IMG/VR virus record: IMGVR_UViG_3300033143_001034
Span: 1-26,312 of that record
Origin: a virus
Length of the DNA stretch: 26,312 nucleotides
Reading direction: 5' to 3' (one strand)
Shown: one piece after another, positions 1 to 6,769 of the stretch
How positions within the stretch are numbered: position 1 is the first letter of the stretch
Layout: each line of letters starts with the position of its first letter
The notes under the pieces: model-generated
What the model was told of the DNA's origin: nothing
Databases searched by the model: none
The model's input: only the letters and a program-made list of their open reading frames with translations
Position numbers and translations under genes: made by a program

Positions 1-70
1 CAGGAGATGTTATAGCATTTATCTCAGTCTGTGTAAGACTAAGTAAAATTAAAGTATCATTTGCTTCCAT
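1..70 (-). CDS. N-terminus of a tail fibre or appendage protein (partial)
   Basis: Only the first 23 codons are inside the window; the gene runs off the left edge. The ATG at 70-68 shares one base with the TAA stop of the preceding gene (TAATG), the same coupling seen at several neighbouring junctions. The visible N-terminus reads MEANDTLILLSLTQTEINAI and then TSP. The L-T-x-T-x-x-x-A-I-x-S-P pattern is familiar from short segments of Bacteroidota phage tail and fibre proteins, where it is usually followed by a G-L-x-I-Y-N motif that would lie outside this window. Position at the end of a run of fibre genes supports an appendage role. Function is inferred from this short motif and from context only. 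Confidence 0.5.
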   Translation of the reverse strand, partial: MEANDTLILLSLTQTEINAITSP

Positions 71-576
71 TATATTATTAATCTAAATAGTCCATCGGCA
101 ACATTACCATTTCTACTTGCTTCTATAGTATTAATTCCTGTTCTTTCTATTCTCCAACCTATAGTTCTCCCATCAGAGAGCCTAAAAACTTCAGGCTTAA
201 TATCCAATGTTCCTAGACTATGTGTTACAGTAAAAGTTGTTCTACCTCCTGCAAAAGCTCTTGCAACAGTAGATTCAGCACTATCAAGGTCTACATTGAA
301 AGATAGTACCCCAAACCCAACAGCAGTATAATTAGGATGTAATGTAACTGTCTTAACCGCAGTTTGAGTATCTACTGCTAAAATATCTTCGCCTGTAATA
401 TCATCCCTAAGCCTCCAAGAGTTTATTACATTTGTTAAAGTCTTCCATAGAAAGCCGCCTCCTTGACTATCAATCTCTGGATTGGTAGTTACTACAAAGT
501 TCAACTCATCATCAAAAGTTACAGCATCTCCAGCTAAATAATGCCCTTCTGTTTTATTTACTTTTCTTTGTGCCAT
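70..576 (-). CDS. Small tail fibre/appendage protein with beta-rich C-terminal module
   Basis: A 168-aa protein with no signal peptide or membrane segment. The C-terminal third, from about residue 110, reads as a beta module with the pattern T-F-T-V-T-H-S-L-G followed by hydrophobic strands and ending in F-R-L-I-I. Modules of this type, with an F-x-V-x-H-x-L-G turn, are common at the ends of phage tail fibres and baseplate-associated proteins. The end of the 477-aa fibre protein in this window (5249-6682) has a similar module, with ITAATHGKG and a terminal G-R-V-I-I-T. The gene sits between two other small appendage genes, sharing TAATG stop/start overlaps at both ends, so these are probably made together. 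It could be a fibre tip or a fibre-associated subunit; which one cannot be told from sequence. Confidence 0.6.
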   Translation of the reverse strand: MAQRKVNKTEGHYLAGDAVTFDDELNFVVTTNPEIDSQGGGFLWKTLTNVINSWRLRDDITGEDILAVDTQTAVKTVTLHPNYTAVGFGVLSFNVDLDSAESTVARAFAGGRTTFTVTHSLGTLDIKPEVFRLSDGRTIGWRIERTGINTIEASRNGNVADGLFRLII

Positions 577-824
577 TATATATCATTTATTGTTTGTGGT
601 TGCCACTCTGGAGTAGCCAATAGTTCTGTTATCCCCTCGTAGGTAAACTCAGAAACACCTGTCAGGCAGCTATGGTTAGCTGTGTCCCCCTCTGGTAGCT
701 TGCACACTAACTTAGTATTGTCTAAATTAGGGTGTACATATAGGTTTCCAAATACCACTTCTTCTATCTCTGTAAGAAGAGGGTTTGTTGTGCTTGGTGT
801 AAAATATCTACTAATATGTGCCAT
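576..824 (-). CDS. Hypothetical small protein in the tail fibre cluster
   Basis: An 82-aa protein I do not recognise. It starts at the ATG at 824-822, 9 bp after the stop of the upstream LamG-type gene, and its TAA overlaps the start of the next fibre gene by one base. The sequence is soluble, with two cysteines (in KLVCKLP and HSCLTG) and an aromatic/acidic C-terminus (EWQPQTINDI). There is no signal peptide, membrane helix or coiled coil. Tight coupling on both sides and its place inside the appendage run suggest a small virion or fibre-assembly protein. That is inference from position alone. Confidence 0.5.
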   Translation of the reverse strand: MAHISRYFTPSTTNPLLTEIEEVVFGNLYVHPNLDNTKLVCKLPEGDTANHSCLTGVSEFTYEGITELLATPEWQPQTINDI

Positions 825-833
825 GTTATGTTT

Positions 834-1571
834 TTAAGTTGGGCAATCATCTACTCTATCTCCTAGCTGTAAACCCGAAGATGTAAATATAGAGTTGCCT
901 GCTAGGTCAGGAAAATCCCAAGTTACACCATTGAATGTAGCACTTGCTATATCTGGAGCAGCTACTAAATTAGCTCCTTGTGTCCACGTTGTACCTATTA
1001 ATCCAAAATTGTATTCTGTCACTACATCTGCTGGTGTAAGTTCAATATCCCAAGTTCTCATTTGACCATGATTACCTACTGCAAAACCTGTTGGAGGTTG
1101 TGCGCCAATAGTAAAGTTTTGAGCTGTCAATAATGACCCTGCAAAATTGTTTTGCTGTGTAGATAAAGATTGTTGAACCCCATTATAATAAATGTTTACC
1201 CCACTAGCATCTGCATTACCATTATATGTTATTGCGTAATGATTCCATCCTGCACCTAAAGAGGTAGCCGTTGTTCTTACGTAGATATATGTGGATGGAC
1301 TGCCTATTAATTGGACTAACAATTGACCCCCTGTATCCCTTAAAAATCTATATCCTGACCCTCCTCCTATTTTAGAAGCCAATGCTCTAAACACCCCAAA
1401 AAAGTCTTTATGCCAAAAAGTAAATGTAAAAGGGTCACCTATATTAAAGTCAAACACAGTACTTCCACTAGCCTCTATAAGTGTAGTAGCCCCATCCATC
1501 TGCATACTACGGCAGGGTACTGTCCTTAGTAAATTTAACTCCCGTAGATGTACAAGTTCTCTAATTATCAT
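834..1571 (-). CDS. LamG/concanavalin A-like lectin-fold appendage protein (putative receptor binding)
   Basis: A 245-aa protein. Residues about 47-188 look like a laminin-G/concanavalin A-like jelly roll: F-T-F-T-F-W strand near 48-53, then the W-N-H-Y-A-I-T-Y-N-G strand at 109-118, I-Y-Y-N-G-V at 127-132, and the closing M-R-T-W-D-I-E-L-T-P helix/strand at 171-180. The last two patterns are characteristic of the Laminin_G_3 family, where the final motif usually reads as a strand followed by L-(S/T)-x-x-E/D. In phage such domains usually bind surface glycans, so host receptor or glycan attachment is the likely role. The ATG overlaps the TAA of the preceding fibre gene by one base. The protein has no signal peptide, as expected for a virion part. 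The fold is well supported; the ligand is unknown. Confidence 0.72.
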   Translation of the reverse strand: MIIRELVHLRELNLLRTVPCRSMQMDGATTLIEASGSTVFDFNIGDPFTFTFWHKDFFGVFRALASKIGGGSGYRFLRDTGGQLLVQLIGSPSTYIYVRTTATSLGAGWNHYAITYNGNADASGVNIYYNGVQQSLSTQQNNFAGSLLTAQNFTIGAQPPTGFAVGNHGQMRTWDIELTPADVVTEYNFGLIGTTWTQGANLVAAPDIASATFNGVTWDFPDLAGNSIFTSSGLQLGDRVDDCPT

Positions 1572-2587
1572 TACACATATATTATTTCACTAAAGATAGT
1601 TTCTGCTTTCCATTCAATTTCTTTACCAGTTTCTCCAGTTACTTTAATATCTAATGTTGAAGCCCCAGCTACGATAGCTACAGATACTCCTGTCATTGCA
1701 GCATCTTCTGCTATGTATTCATCAATAACAGTATCAACTAATGCTGGTGTTCCTGCTATGTTTTTAATAGCTCCTCTAAATTCATGTACCCAAATATCTC
1801 CAATTGTACCAGCACTTGGTGCTAAAGATTGAATAGCAGTAACTCTAGTAACAAAAGATTGTACAGATTGTACTGCAATGGCTTGTGACCCACCTAATGT
1901 AAGTTGTACATTATTAGTAGTTTGTCCTGTTTGAACTACTGCTCCTCCAGTTATATCTGATAAGTAAGCAATTGTACCCGAAGCATCTTGTAACGTAGCA
2001 GTTCTATCTGCTGTTGCTGTAGAAGGTACAATTAAAGTATCAAATAAAACTCCAGATTCTTGGAAAGACATTTGATTTGTATAAGCAGTGTTAGCAGTTT
2101 TAGCAGAAATACCAACTCCCCCAACAATCACAGTATGTTCAATTGTACTTGCAAATGATGATTTTGTTAGATTAGAACCACTATTTAAAAACAGCGCAGA
2201 TCTTGTAGCATTAGTGTTTCTAATCACAGCAGCATTACCTAATACTGAAATAATTGAAGCTTGGGCTGCTACCATTTCGCCATCAAAAAATGAAATATAT
2301 GCGGTATTATATCCAACTTGAACTTGCGGTGTTCCCACCTCGGTTGAGTAAAAGTGTCCACCTGCAAACGCTCCACTGTCTGTACTTAAAAGCAATGTGG
2401 AATCGCCACCATAATTTAAGTCTAATTGACTACCTCCAGAGGAAGAGTCTAATGTATCTCCAGCAGTCATAACAATATCAGTACCACCAGTAATATTACC
2501 TATTACTAATGTTTCAGCTAGATCTTCTCTACTTTCATTTTGAAACCCTTTTTTTAATAAAGGATTAAATACTAATTTCTTTGCCAT
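1571..2587 (-). CDS. Tail fibre-like protein
   Basis: A 338-aa protein rich in Gly, Ser, Thr, Ala and Val with the repetitive short-strand texture of trimeric phage fibres. Near the N-terminus (residues about 26-48) there is a N-I-T-G-G-T-D-I-x-M-T-A-G-D-T-L segment of the kind seen in fibres of Bacteroidota phages, and around residue 200 a T-A-T-L-Q-D-A-S-G-T-I-A-Y-L-S-D segment that is a very common fibre linker. The C-terminus (L-D-I-K-V-T-G-E-T-G-K-E-I-E-W-K-A) resembles a terminal beta domain found on many appendages. The gene is coupled by one-base TAATG overlaps to the gene before it (144 aa) and the LamG gene after it. The fibre assignment is good; whether it carries the receptor site or only a shaft is unknown. 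Confidence 0.72.
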   Translation of the reverse strand: MAKKLVFNPLLKKGFQNESREDLAETLVIGNITGGTDIVMTAGDTLDSSSGGSQLDLNYGGDSTLLLSTDSGAFAGGHFYSTEVGTPQVQVGYNTAYISFFDGEMVAAQASIISVLGNAAVIRNTNATRSALFLNSGSNLTKSSFASTIEHTVIVGGVGISAKTANTAYTNQMSFQESGVLFDTLIVPSTATADRTATLQDASGTIAYLSDITGGAVVQTGQTTNNVQLTLGGSQAIAVQSVQSFVTRVTAIQSLAPSAGTIGDIWVHEFRGAIKNIAGTPALVDTVIDEYIAEDAAMTGVSVAIVAGASTLDIKVTGETGKEIEWKAETIFSEIIYV

Positions 2588-3021
2588 TATGATAAGGTTG
2601 AACTAGTTACATAAAAATCTCCTGCTACACCAGCATATAAAAATGTATCCGTAACAGATAAAGCTAATGCAGCTGAGCTATATACAATAGTACTTATACG
2701 TCTATCAACAGGATCTGCTGGATCAAGGTAAGTATAAGTTGCTACTAGATCATTTGCCTCAGTTTGCATTTTATGTAAGTCACTTTTAGCACCACCTAGT
2801 AATGTTTCTATATCAGCTATATTAGTATTTATAGTTGTAAGTAATGCAGTTTGTGCTTGTTGTTCGACAAGAGTAGCATCCCCAGCGCCGCCTCCTCCAG
2901 CCATTATTGCAATTAATTCAGCAATGCCTGTTCTGACACGTCGTAACTCATGAATAGTTGTTTTTTGATTATCTTGACTATTAAACCTTGAAGTCCCAAC
3001 GTTTGTATTTCTTACACCCAT
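2587..3021 (-). CDS. Small virion appendage protein
   Basis: A 144-aa protein. After a polar N-terminus with a short helical stretch and a Gly-rich hinge (AGGGGAGDAT, residues about 41-50), a coiled-coil-like segment follows (L-V-E-Q-Q-A-Q-T-A-L-L-T-T-I-N-T-N-I-A-D-I), then a beta-rich C-terminus from about residue 92. The G-D-A-T-x-x-x-Q-Q hinge followed by a short helical bundle and a strand-rich end is a layout I associate with small fibre or head-fibre-type proteins of Bacteroidota phages. It begins just downstream of a weak terminator-like hairpin (3043-3071) and its stop overlaps the start of the 338-aa fibre gene. The role is inferred from texture and location. Confidence 0.5.
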   Translation of the reverse strand: MGVRNTNVGTSRFNSQDNQKTTIHELRRVRTGIAELIAIMAGGGGAGDATLVEQQAQTALLTTINTNIADIETLLGGAKSDLHKMQTEANDLVATYTYLDPADPVDRRISTIVYSSAALALSVTDTFLYAGVAGDFYVTSSTLS

Positions 3022-3042
3022 TCTATTTATATTTTTAAGTTT

Positions 3043-3071
3043 TAAAGAAGAAGGATATTTAAATCCTTCTT
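3043..3071 (-). terminator. Stem-loop downstream of the 80-aa virion protein, weak terminator-like
   Basis: On the minus strand a 9-bp perfect stem (AAGAAGGAT with ATCCTTCTT, 3071-3063 and 3056-3048) encloses a 6-nt loop, followed by CTTTAAAA. The T-run is only three bases, so it may be a leaky terminator or an mRNA-end stabiliser rather than a strong stop. It separates the 80-aa gene from the downstream fibre gene run. Confidence 0.5.
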
Positions 3072-3089
3072 TATTTTAATTTATTTCTC

Positions 3090-3332
3090 TTATAGTACGA
3101 AAGCAAGTGCTCCAGTAGCTAATTGATATATATCTCCAGTTTGTTTGCCAGCAGCTACAGCAGCAGCGTCATTAGCATACACATCGAGTAATTGACTATA
3201 TGCTTGTAAGTAAGCAATTGCAAATTTGCCCACATCTACTCCTTTATCATTTTTAATAAGAGCAGTAGCAGCTTGTTTAGTTACCTTAATTTTTTGGCTT
3301 ACAATTAATTTTGGTAATTCGTGTTGACTCAT
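3090..3332 (-). CDS. Small virion-associated protein with a DAAAVAAG-type C-terminal motif
   Basis: An 80-aa protein. The last 28 residues follow the pattern Y-A-N-D-A-A-A-V-A-A-G-x-x-x-G-D-I-Y-x-x-A-T-G-A-L, ending in F-V-L. This short motif (acidic residue, Ala-rich helix, A-G, then G-x-x-Y and a final small strand) is common as a tail on phage fibre and structural proteins, but here it forms about a third of a free-standing small protein. The N-terminal part (IVSQKIKVTKQAATALI) is amphipathic. The gene lies between a Cys-rich 84-aa gene and a hairpin at 3043-3071. A minor structural or fibre-tip role is likely from motif and place; the exact function of the motif is not established to my knowledge. 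Confidence 0.55.
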   Translation of the reverse strand: MSQHELPKLIVSQKIKVTKQAATALIKNDKGVDVGKFAIAYLQAYSQLLDVYANDAAAVAAGKQTGDIYQLATGALAFVL

Positions 3333-3354
3333 TTTTATTTTATTTTATTTATTA

Positions 3355-3609
3355 TTAATTACAATTTCTACAAGTTAAGTTACGTCTTCTATTTAAAGAA
3401 GCAATGTAAGCATCAATTTTTTGAATCAAATCTACGGGAATCTTAACATCGCAATCATTTACAGTTTCAAGAGATTCCTTTACAAAGACATAGCCTTGTA
3501 ATTTTAACATCTCTAATAGTAATTCCTCTATATCACAATCCATTCCCCACATTACTTTTGCTGAGTACAATATAGAATATTCAGCTAATTTACATTTAAG
3601 TTGATCCAT
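3355..3609 (-). CDS. Small Cys-containing protein, possible partner of the Cys-rich adhesin
   Basis: An 84-aa protein I do not recognise. It is mostly helical, with five cysteines (6, 25, 53, 80, 83) and a terminal C-R-N-C-N motif. It lies 21 bp after the stop of the 532-aa protein, whose own C-terminus is Cys-rich and ends in C-G-C-N-S. The matching Cys endings of two adjacent genes suggest that the products may be joined through disulphides or a shared metal site, or that the small gene is a split-off copy of the larger protein's C-terminal Cys domain. This is inference; no catalytic motif is visible and there is no signal peptide. Confidence 0.5.
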   Translation of the reverse strand: MDQLKCKLAEYSILYSAKVMWGMDCDIEELLLEMLKLQGYVFVKESLETVNDCDVKIPVDLIQKIDAYIASLNRRRNLTCRNCN

Positions 3610-3630
3610 AACAATAATTTAATATTTTAT

Positions 3631-5229
3631 TTAACTATTACACCCACATCCGTTTCTTTTTGATATGATAGTATTTTGATATATAGTACAATCACATTCA
3701 TTTAAGAGTGTTTCTAAGTAAGCAAATAAATCGCATATATTTGCACATGGTATATCAGTGCATTGATTAAATTGAGTTAAAGCATCATATAGTATTTGAA
3801 CCAATGGAGTACACCCATTAGCTAGTGCTTTAATTATTAAGCAATAAGTTTCACAATCTACAAAAGTACAACCTGTTATACTTGAATTACTTATACCACT
3901 ATCATTTAATGTTATTTGATATATTCCATCCCAAAAGACAGTTGTAGTACTAGTTATTGCACTTGGTGTAATTTCTATTACTGTATTGTTTACATTTTCT
4001 ACTATGGTTATTCCAGTTGGTAAAGGAGGATAAGTTGTAGTTACTGTACTAATAGTATAAGTTACTATTCCTCCATAAGAAGGAGTTATTGTATAATCTA
4101 ATGTATATACAAAACCATCAATAGTAGTTATAATAATTTTATTAGTTTCTACTATAACTGGAAATCCTGATGGCAATACAGCAGGAACTAAAGTTTCTAT
4201 ACCTCCTAATACTATAGGATTAGTAATTCCTACTAGAGTTGTTAATGTAGGATCACTATTATTTCCTGCAGTATATTGAACTGAAGTTATACAATCCGGT
4301 GCAATGTTAAGGCCATTAAGTTGTAAACTAAATAAGTATATAAGATAATCATTACCTCCTACACTTACAACAGTAGTAGTAGCTAATTCTGAACCAGGTA
4401 CAATTGCTAATGAAAAATCATATTGCGGTGCTAATTTTAAATCTAAAGAATTGTTACAACAATTTTGTTCTAACTGTAATCCTAAGTATTTCATTTCTGA
4501 GTTATCTACACCAGCTCTACCTATTAGTTTTTCTACTAAATCAGTAGATTCTGAGCTAACTGTCAATAAAGTACAATCAACATTAGATGTTACTATAACA
4601 TCAACAGGAGTTTCTATAACTGCTTCAAATGTAGCCTCAGTATATAAGTCATTAAGTATAAATCCATTTATTAAATCTGTCATACTTAATAAAGCACTAA
4701 TAGTGCCAGTAGTTGCATATTGGGTTTCAAAAGCTGCACCAGTAGGATTAGAATCATCAAATACGGCGTTATTAGTAAAATCTATATCATATGTACTAAA
4801 AAAAGGACTAGCTCCATATAAGGCTACTCCTAGTGCTGTTACTTGCTTTTCTACGGGATTTAATACAACTATGCCATTAGGTAATACAAATGTATCTAAC
4901 TCTAAATTTATCAAGTTAATATTGCCTGCGCCATCATTAACAACTAACATAGATGTTCTAGCAGTTCTACCTAATGAATCAGTAGTACTTAGTTCTATTC
5001 TAGCAGTTTGTATTATGTCTTGTATTCCGACTGTAAATTCCATTTCAGTAGTAGAACCACCAAAAAGAATAACAGGAACTCCTGTTAAATTAGTTACAGA
5101 CCATACGCTGGATACTATAGTTATTCCTTCAGATAATGAACTATCATTTTTAAATGAAAAGTTATTTATAACAGGAGCTACAACTCCAGAATTAATATAT
5201 CCCGTAAAAGTTATTTTTGGTATTAACAT
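3631..5229 (-). CDS. Large virion adhesin/fibre-like protein with Ig/PKD-like start and Cys-rich end
   Basis: A 532-aa protein that is almost wholly beta in composition (Thr, Val, Ile, Ser, Asn). Residues about 15-100 have the spacing of an Ig/PKD-type domain (a V-W-S-V-T strand, then F-T-V, then R-I-E-L-S-T-T-D-S-L-G-R-T). The last 80 residues hold 11 cysteines (454, 459, 463, 473, 490, 495, 499, 512, 514, 528, 530), several in C-x3-C, C-x4-C and C-x-C spacings, a strong bias against the Cys-poor body. No signal peptide is present, so it is probably assembled into the virion rather than secreted. Neighbours are fibre genes. It is likely an appendage or decoration protein stabilised at its end by metal or disulphides; exact position on the particle is unknown. 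Confidence 0.6.
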   Translation of the reverse strand: MLIPKITFTGYINSGVVAPVINNFSFKNDSSLSEGITIVSSVWSVTNLTGVPVILFGGSTTEMEFTVGIQDIIQTARIELSTTDSLGRTARTSMLVVNDGAGNINLINLELDTFVLPNGIVVLNPVEKQVTALGVALYGASPFFSTYDIDFTNNAVFDDSNPTGAAFETQYATTGTISALLSMTDLINGFILNDLYTEATFEAVIETPVDVIVTSNVDCTLLTVSSESTDLVEKLIGRAGVDNSEMKYLGLQLEQNCCNNSLDLKLAPQYDFSLAIVPGSELATTTVVSVGGNDYLIYLFSLQLNGLNIAPDCITSVQYTAGNNSDPTLTTLVGITNPIVLGGIETLVPAVLPSGFPVIVETNKIIITTIDGFVYTLDYTITPSYGGIVTYTISTVTTTYPPLPTGITIVENVNNTVIEITPSAITSTTTVFWDGIYQITLNDSGISNSSITGCTFVDCETYCLIIKALANGCTPLVQILYDALTQFNQCTDIPCANICDLFAYLETLLNECDCTIYQNTIISKRNGCGCNS

Positions 5230-5248
5230 AGTTTAAAGTTTAATGTTA

Positions 5249-6682
5249 TTATGTTATTATGACTCTTCCTGGAAATCCTCCTGCTCCTTCTTGTAATTCT
5301 ACATCCCCATTAAGTTGTATTCGTATTTCTACTAATGTTGTAAGTCCTACTCCTGTAGGAATTTCTACTACTCCACCAACTATTCCATTAATAACTTGTA
5401 CTACTGGATCTAATCCTTTTCCATGAGTAGCTGCTGTAATTATTATTCTATTAGGCGTAACTGCTCCCCAGTCAGCTAATATAAATGATTGTACATATTT
5501 TAAAGGTTTCCATTCAGTTTCTCCATCAATCTTATTAATAAGAGTTAGTACATCTCCATTACCATCTGTAGTTCTATCTTGTAATGTAGGTGCACCTGAA
5601 GCTACATCAGGAGTAGTTATAAATATTGCATTATCAAATAATAAATTTACTCCACCATTTCCACCAATAGAGCTAATAGAATCACTAATAAAGATAGTAG
5701 TATCTGGATCTGTACTACTTACAAATCTTAAACTAGAAATTGCATCAGTAGTTACACTAGTATTAACTAATAGTGGTCCTCCTAATCGTACGTTAGTTCC
5801 TGGGACAGGCGGTATATTTAAACCATTATCTGCAGTTATTACTGTACCCCCAGTGAAAGCATTTGCTCTCCAATATAAGTTACCTCCACCATCTGAAGTT
5901 AACACTTCTAAATTAGCACCATCAACAGGTGGTAATCTATATATTTTAGTAGCTGTTTCATCTTGCAACTCCATTCCTCCAATCTTATCAAAAACATAAA
6001 ATTTTCCTGCAAGAGGAACTACAGAACTAGAAGATATAGTAACATTTCCTCGTTCTATTTGAATGCTATTAGTATCTGTTACTCCGGGAGGAGTATTTAT
6101 GTGAGTAAATAACAATTTAGTCTTATCTAAATAAACACTAGATTCATCGAATCCTCCAATTCCAGTTAATGTTTTAGTGGTAGCATTAAAAGTATGATCT
6201 CCTAGTACTTGATTAGCAGCACCAAACCATGCGTATTCACCTGTACCAAGTGCATCTTCAACTCCACCAGCAGTGTAAGTATCAGCAAATCCGTAGAAAC
6301 TTAAAGGTATACCTGTTCCAGAATATAGAAATGTATTTTGTCCTGCTCCAAGATTTAAATCTTGTTGATAGTTACCTAAAATTGTTAATGCATTAAATGG
6401 AAAAGGAGTAGGAGTACCAATACCAATAGGTTTAGTATCATTATAAACTTCAGTAGGAGTTTCTACCCAATCTGTATCTGCTATTAATCCAATTAAAGTT
6501 GAAACATCAGCCCAATCAGTATGATAGTCTCTGTTAGAACATTTAATAAGTACATCGTTAGTTATTCCTCCTCTGGGCAAAAGCCCGATTTCATAAAAGT
6601 CATGTTCACGTATAGCAGAAGTTTGACCAGATACTAAAACAGTTCTACTTATAAAGGTTCTTTCTCTTTTGTTACAAGGCAT
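5249..6682 (-). CDS. Tail fibre/appendage protein
   Basis: A 477-aa protein with typical fibre texture. Near the N-terminus, residues about 32-60, G-L-L-P-R-G-G-I-T-N-D-V-L-I-K followed by C-S-N-R-D-Y-H-T-D-W matches the widespread fibre segment in which a G-x-x-L-x-K-x-S is followed by D-Y-x-x-x-W. The middle has many short strands with G, T and D turns, and I-Y-R-L-P and D-G-A-N-L-E-V-L-T-S-D-G-G-G-N-L-Y-W segments that repeat the same theme. The last 65 residues form a beta module (ITAATHGKG to G-R-V-I-I-T) similar to the end of the 168-aa protein at 70-576. It starts after a strong terminator (6696-6728), so its expression is probably set separately from, and below, the upstream 479-aa protein. 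Confidence 0.72.
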   Translation of the reverse strand: MPCNKRERTFISRTVLVSGQTSAIREHDFYEIGLLPRGGITNDVLIKCSNRDYHTDWADVSTLIGLIADTDWVETPTEVYNDTKPIGIGTPTPFPFNALTILGNYQQDLNLGAGQNTFLYSGTGIPLSFYGFADTYTAGGVEDALGTGEYAWFGAANQVLGDHTFNATTKTLTGIGGFDESSVYLDKTKLLFTHINTPPGVTDTNSIQIERGNVTISSSSVVPLAGKFYVFDKIGGMELQDETATKIYRLPPVDGANLEVLTSDGGGNLYWRANAFTGGTVITADNGLNIPPVPGTNVRLGGPLLVNTSVTTDAISSLRFVSSTDPDTTIFISDSISSIGGNGGVNLLFDNAIFITTPDVASGAPTLQDRTTDGNGDVLTLINKIDGETEWKPLKYVQSFILADWGAVTPNRIIITAATHGKGLDPVVQVINGIVGGVVEIPTGVGLTTLVEIRIQLNGDVELQEGAGGFPGRVIIT

Positions 6683-6695
6683 TATTTAATAATTT

Positions 6696-6728
6696 AAAAA
6701 ACAGATGATGGTACAAAACCACCATCTG
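6696..6728 (-). terminator. Strong intrinsic terminator after the 479-aa virion protein
   Basis: On the minus strand CAGATGGTGG (6728-6719) pairs with CCATCATCTG (6711-6702), 10 bp with one G-U pair, around a 7-nt loop, followed directly by six T (6701-6696). This is a textbook Rho-independent terminator for leftward transcripts. It separates an apparently abundant structural gene from the fibre genes. Confidence 0.88.
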
Positions 6729-6769
6729 CTTATATGTAAATTTAATTTTTTACTATTAAGTAATTAATC

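Noticed and set aside
4451-5236. A 261-codon open frame on the plus strand
   Set aside because: It lies wholly opposite the 532-aa adhesin gene on the coding strand used by every other gene. Its length comes from the low stop frequency opposite a Thr/Val/Ile-rich protein, and its sequence has no domain.
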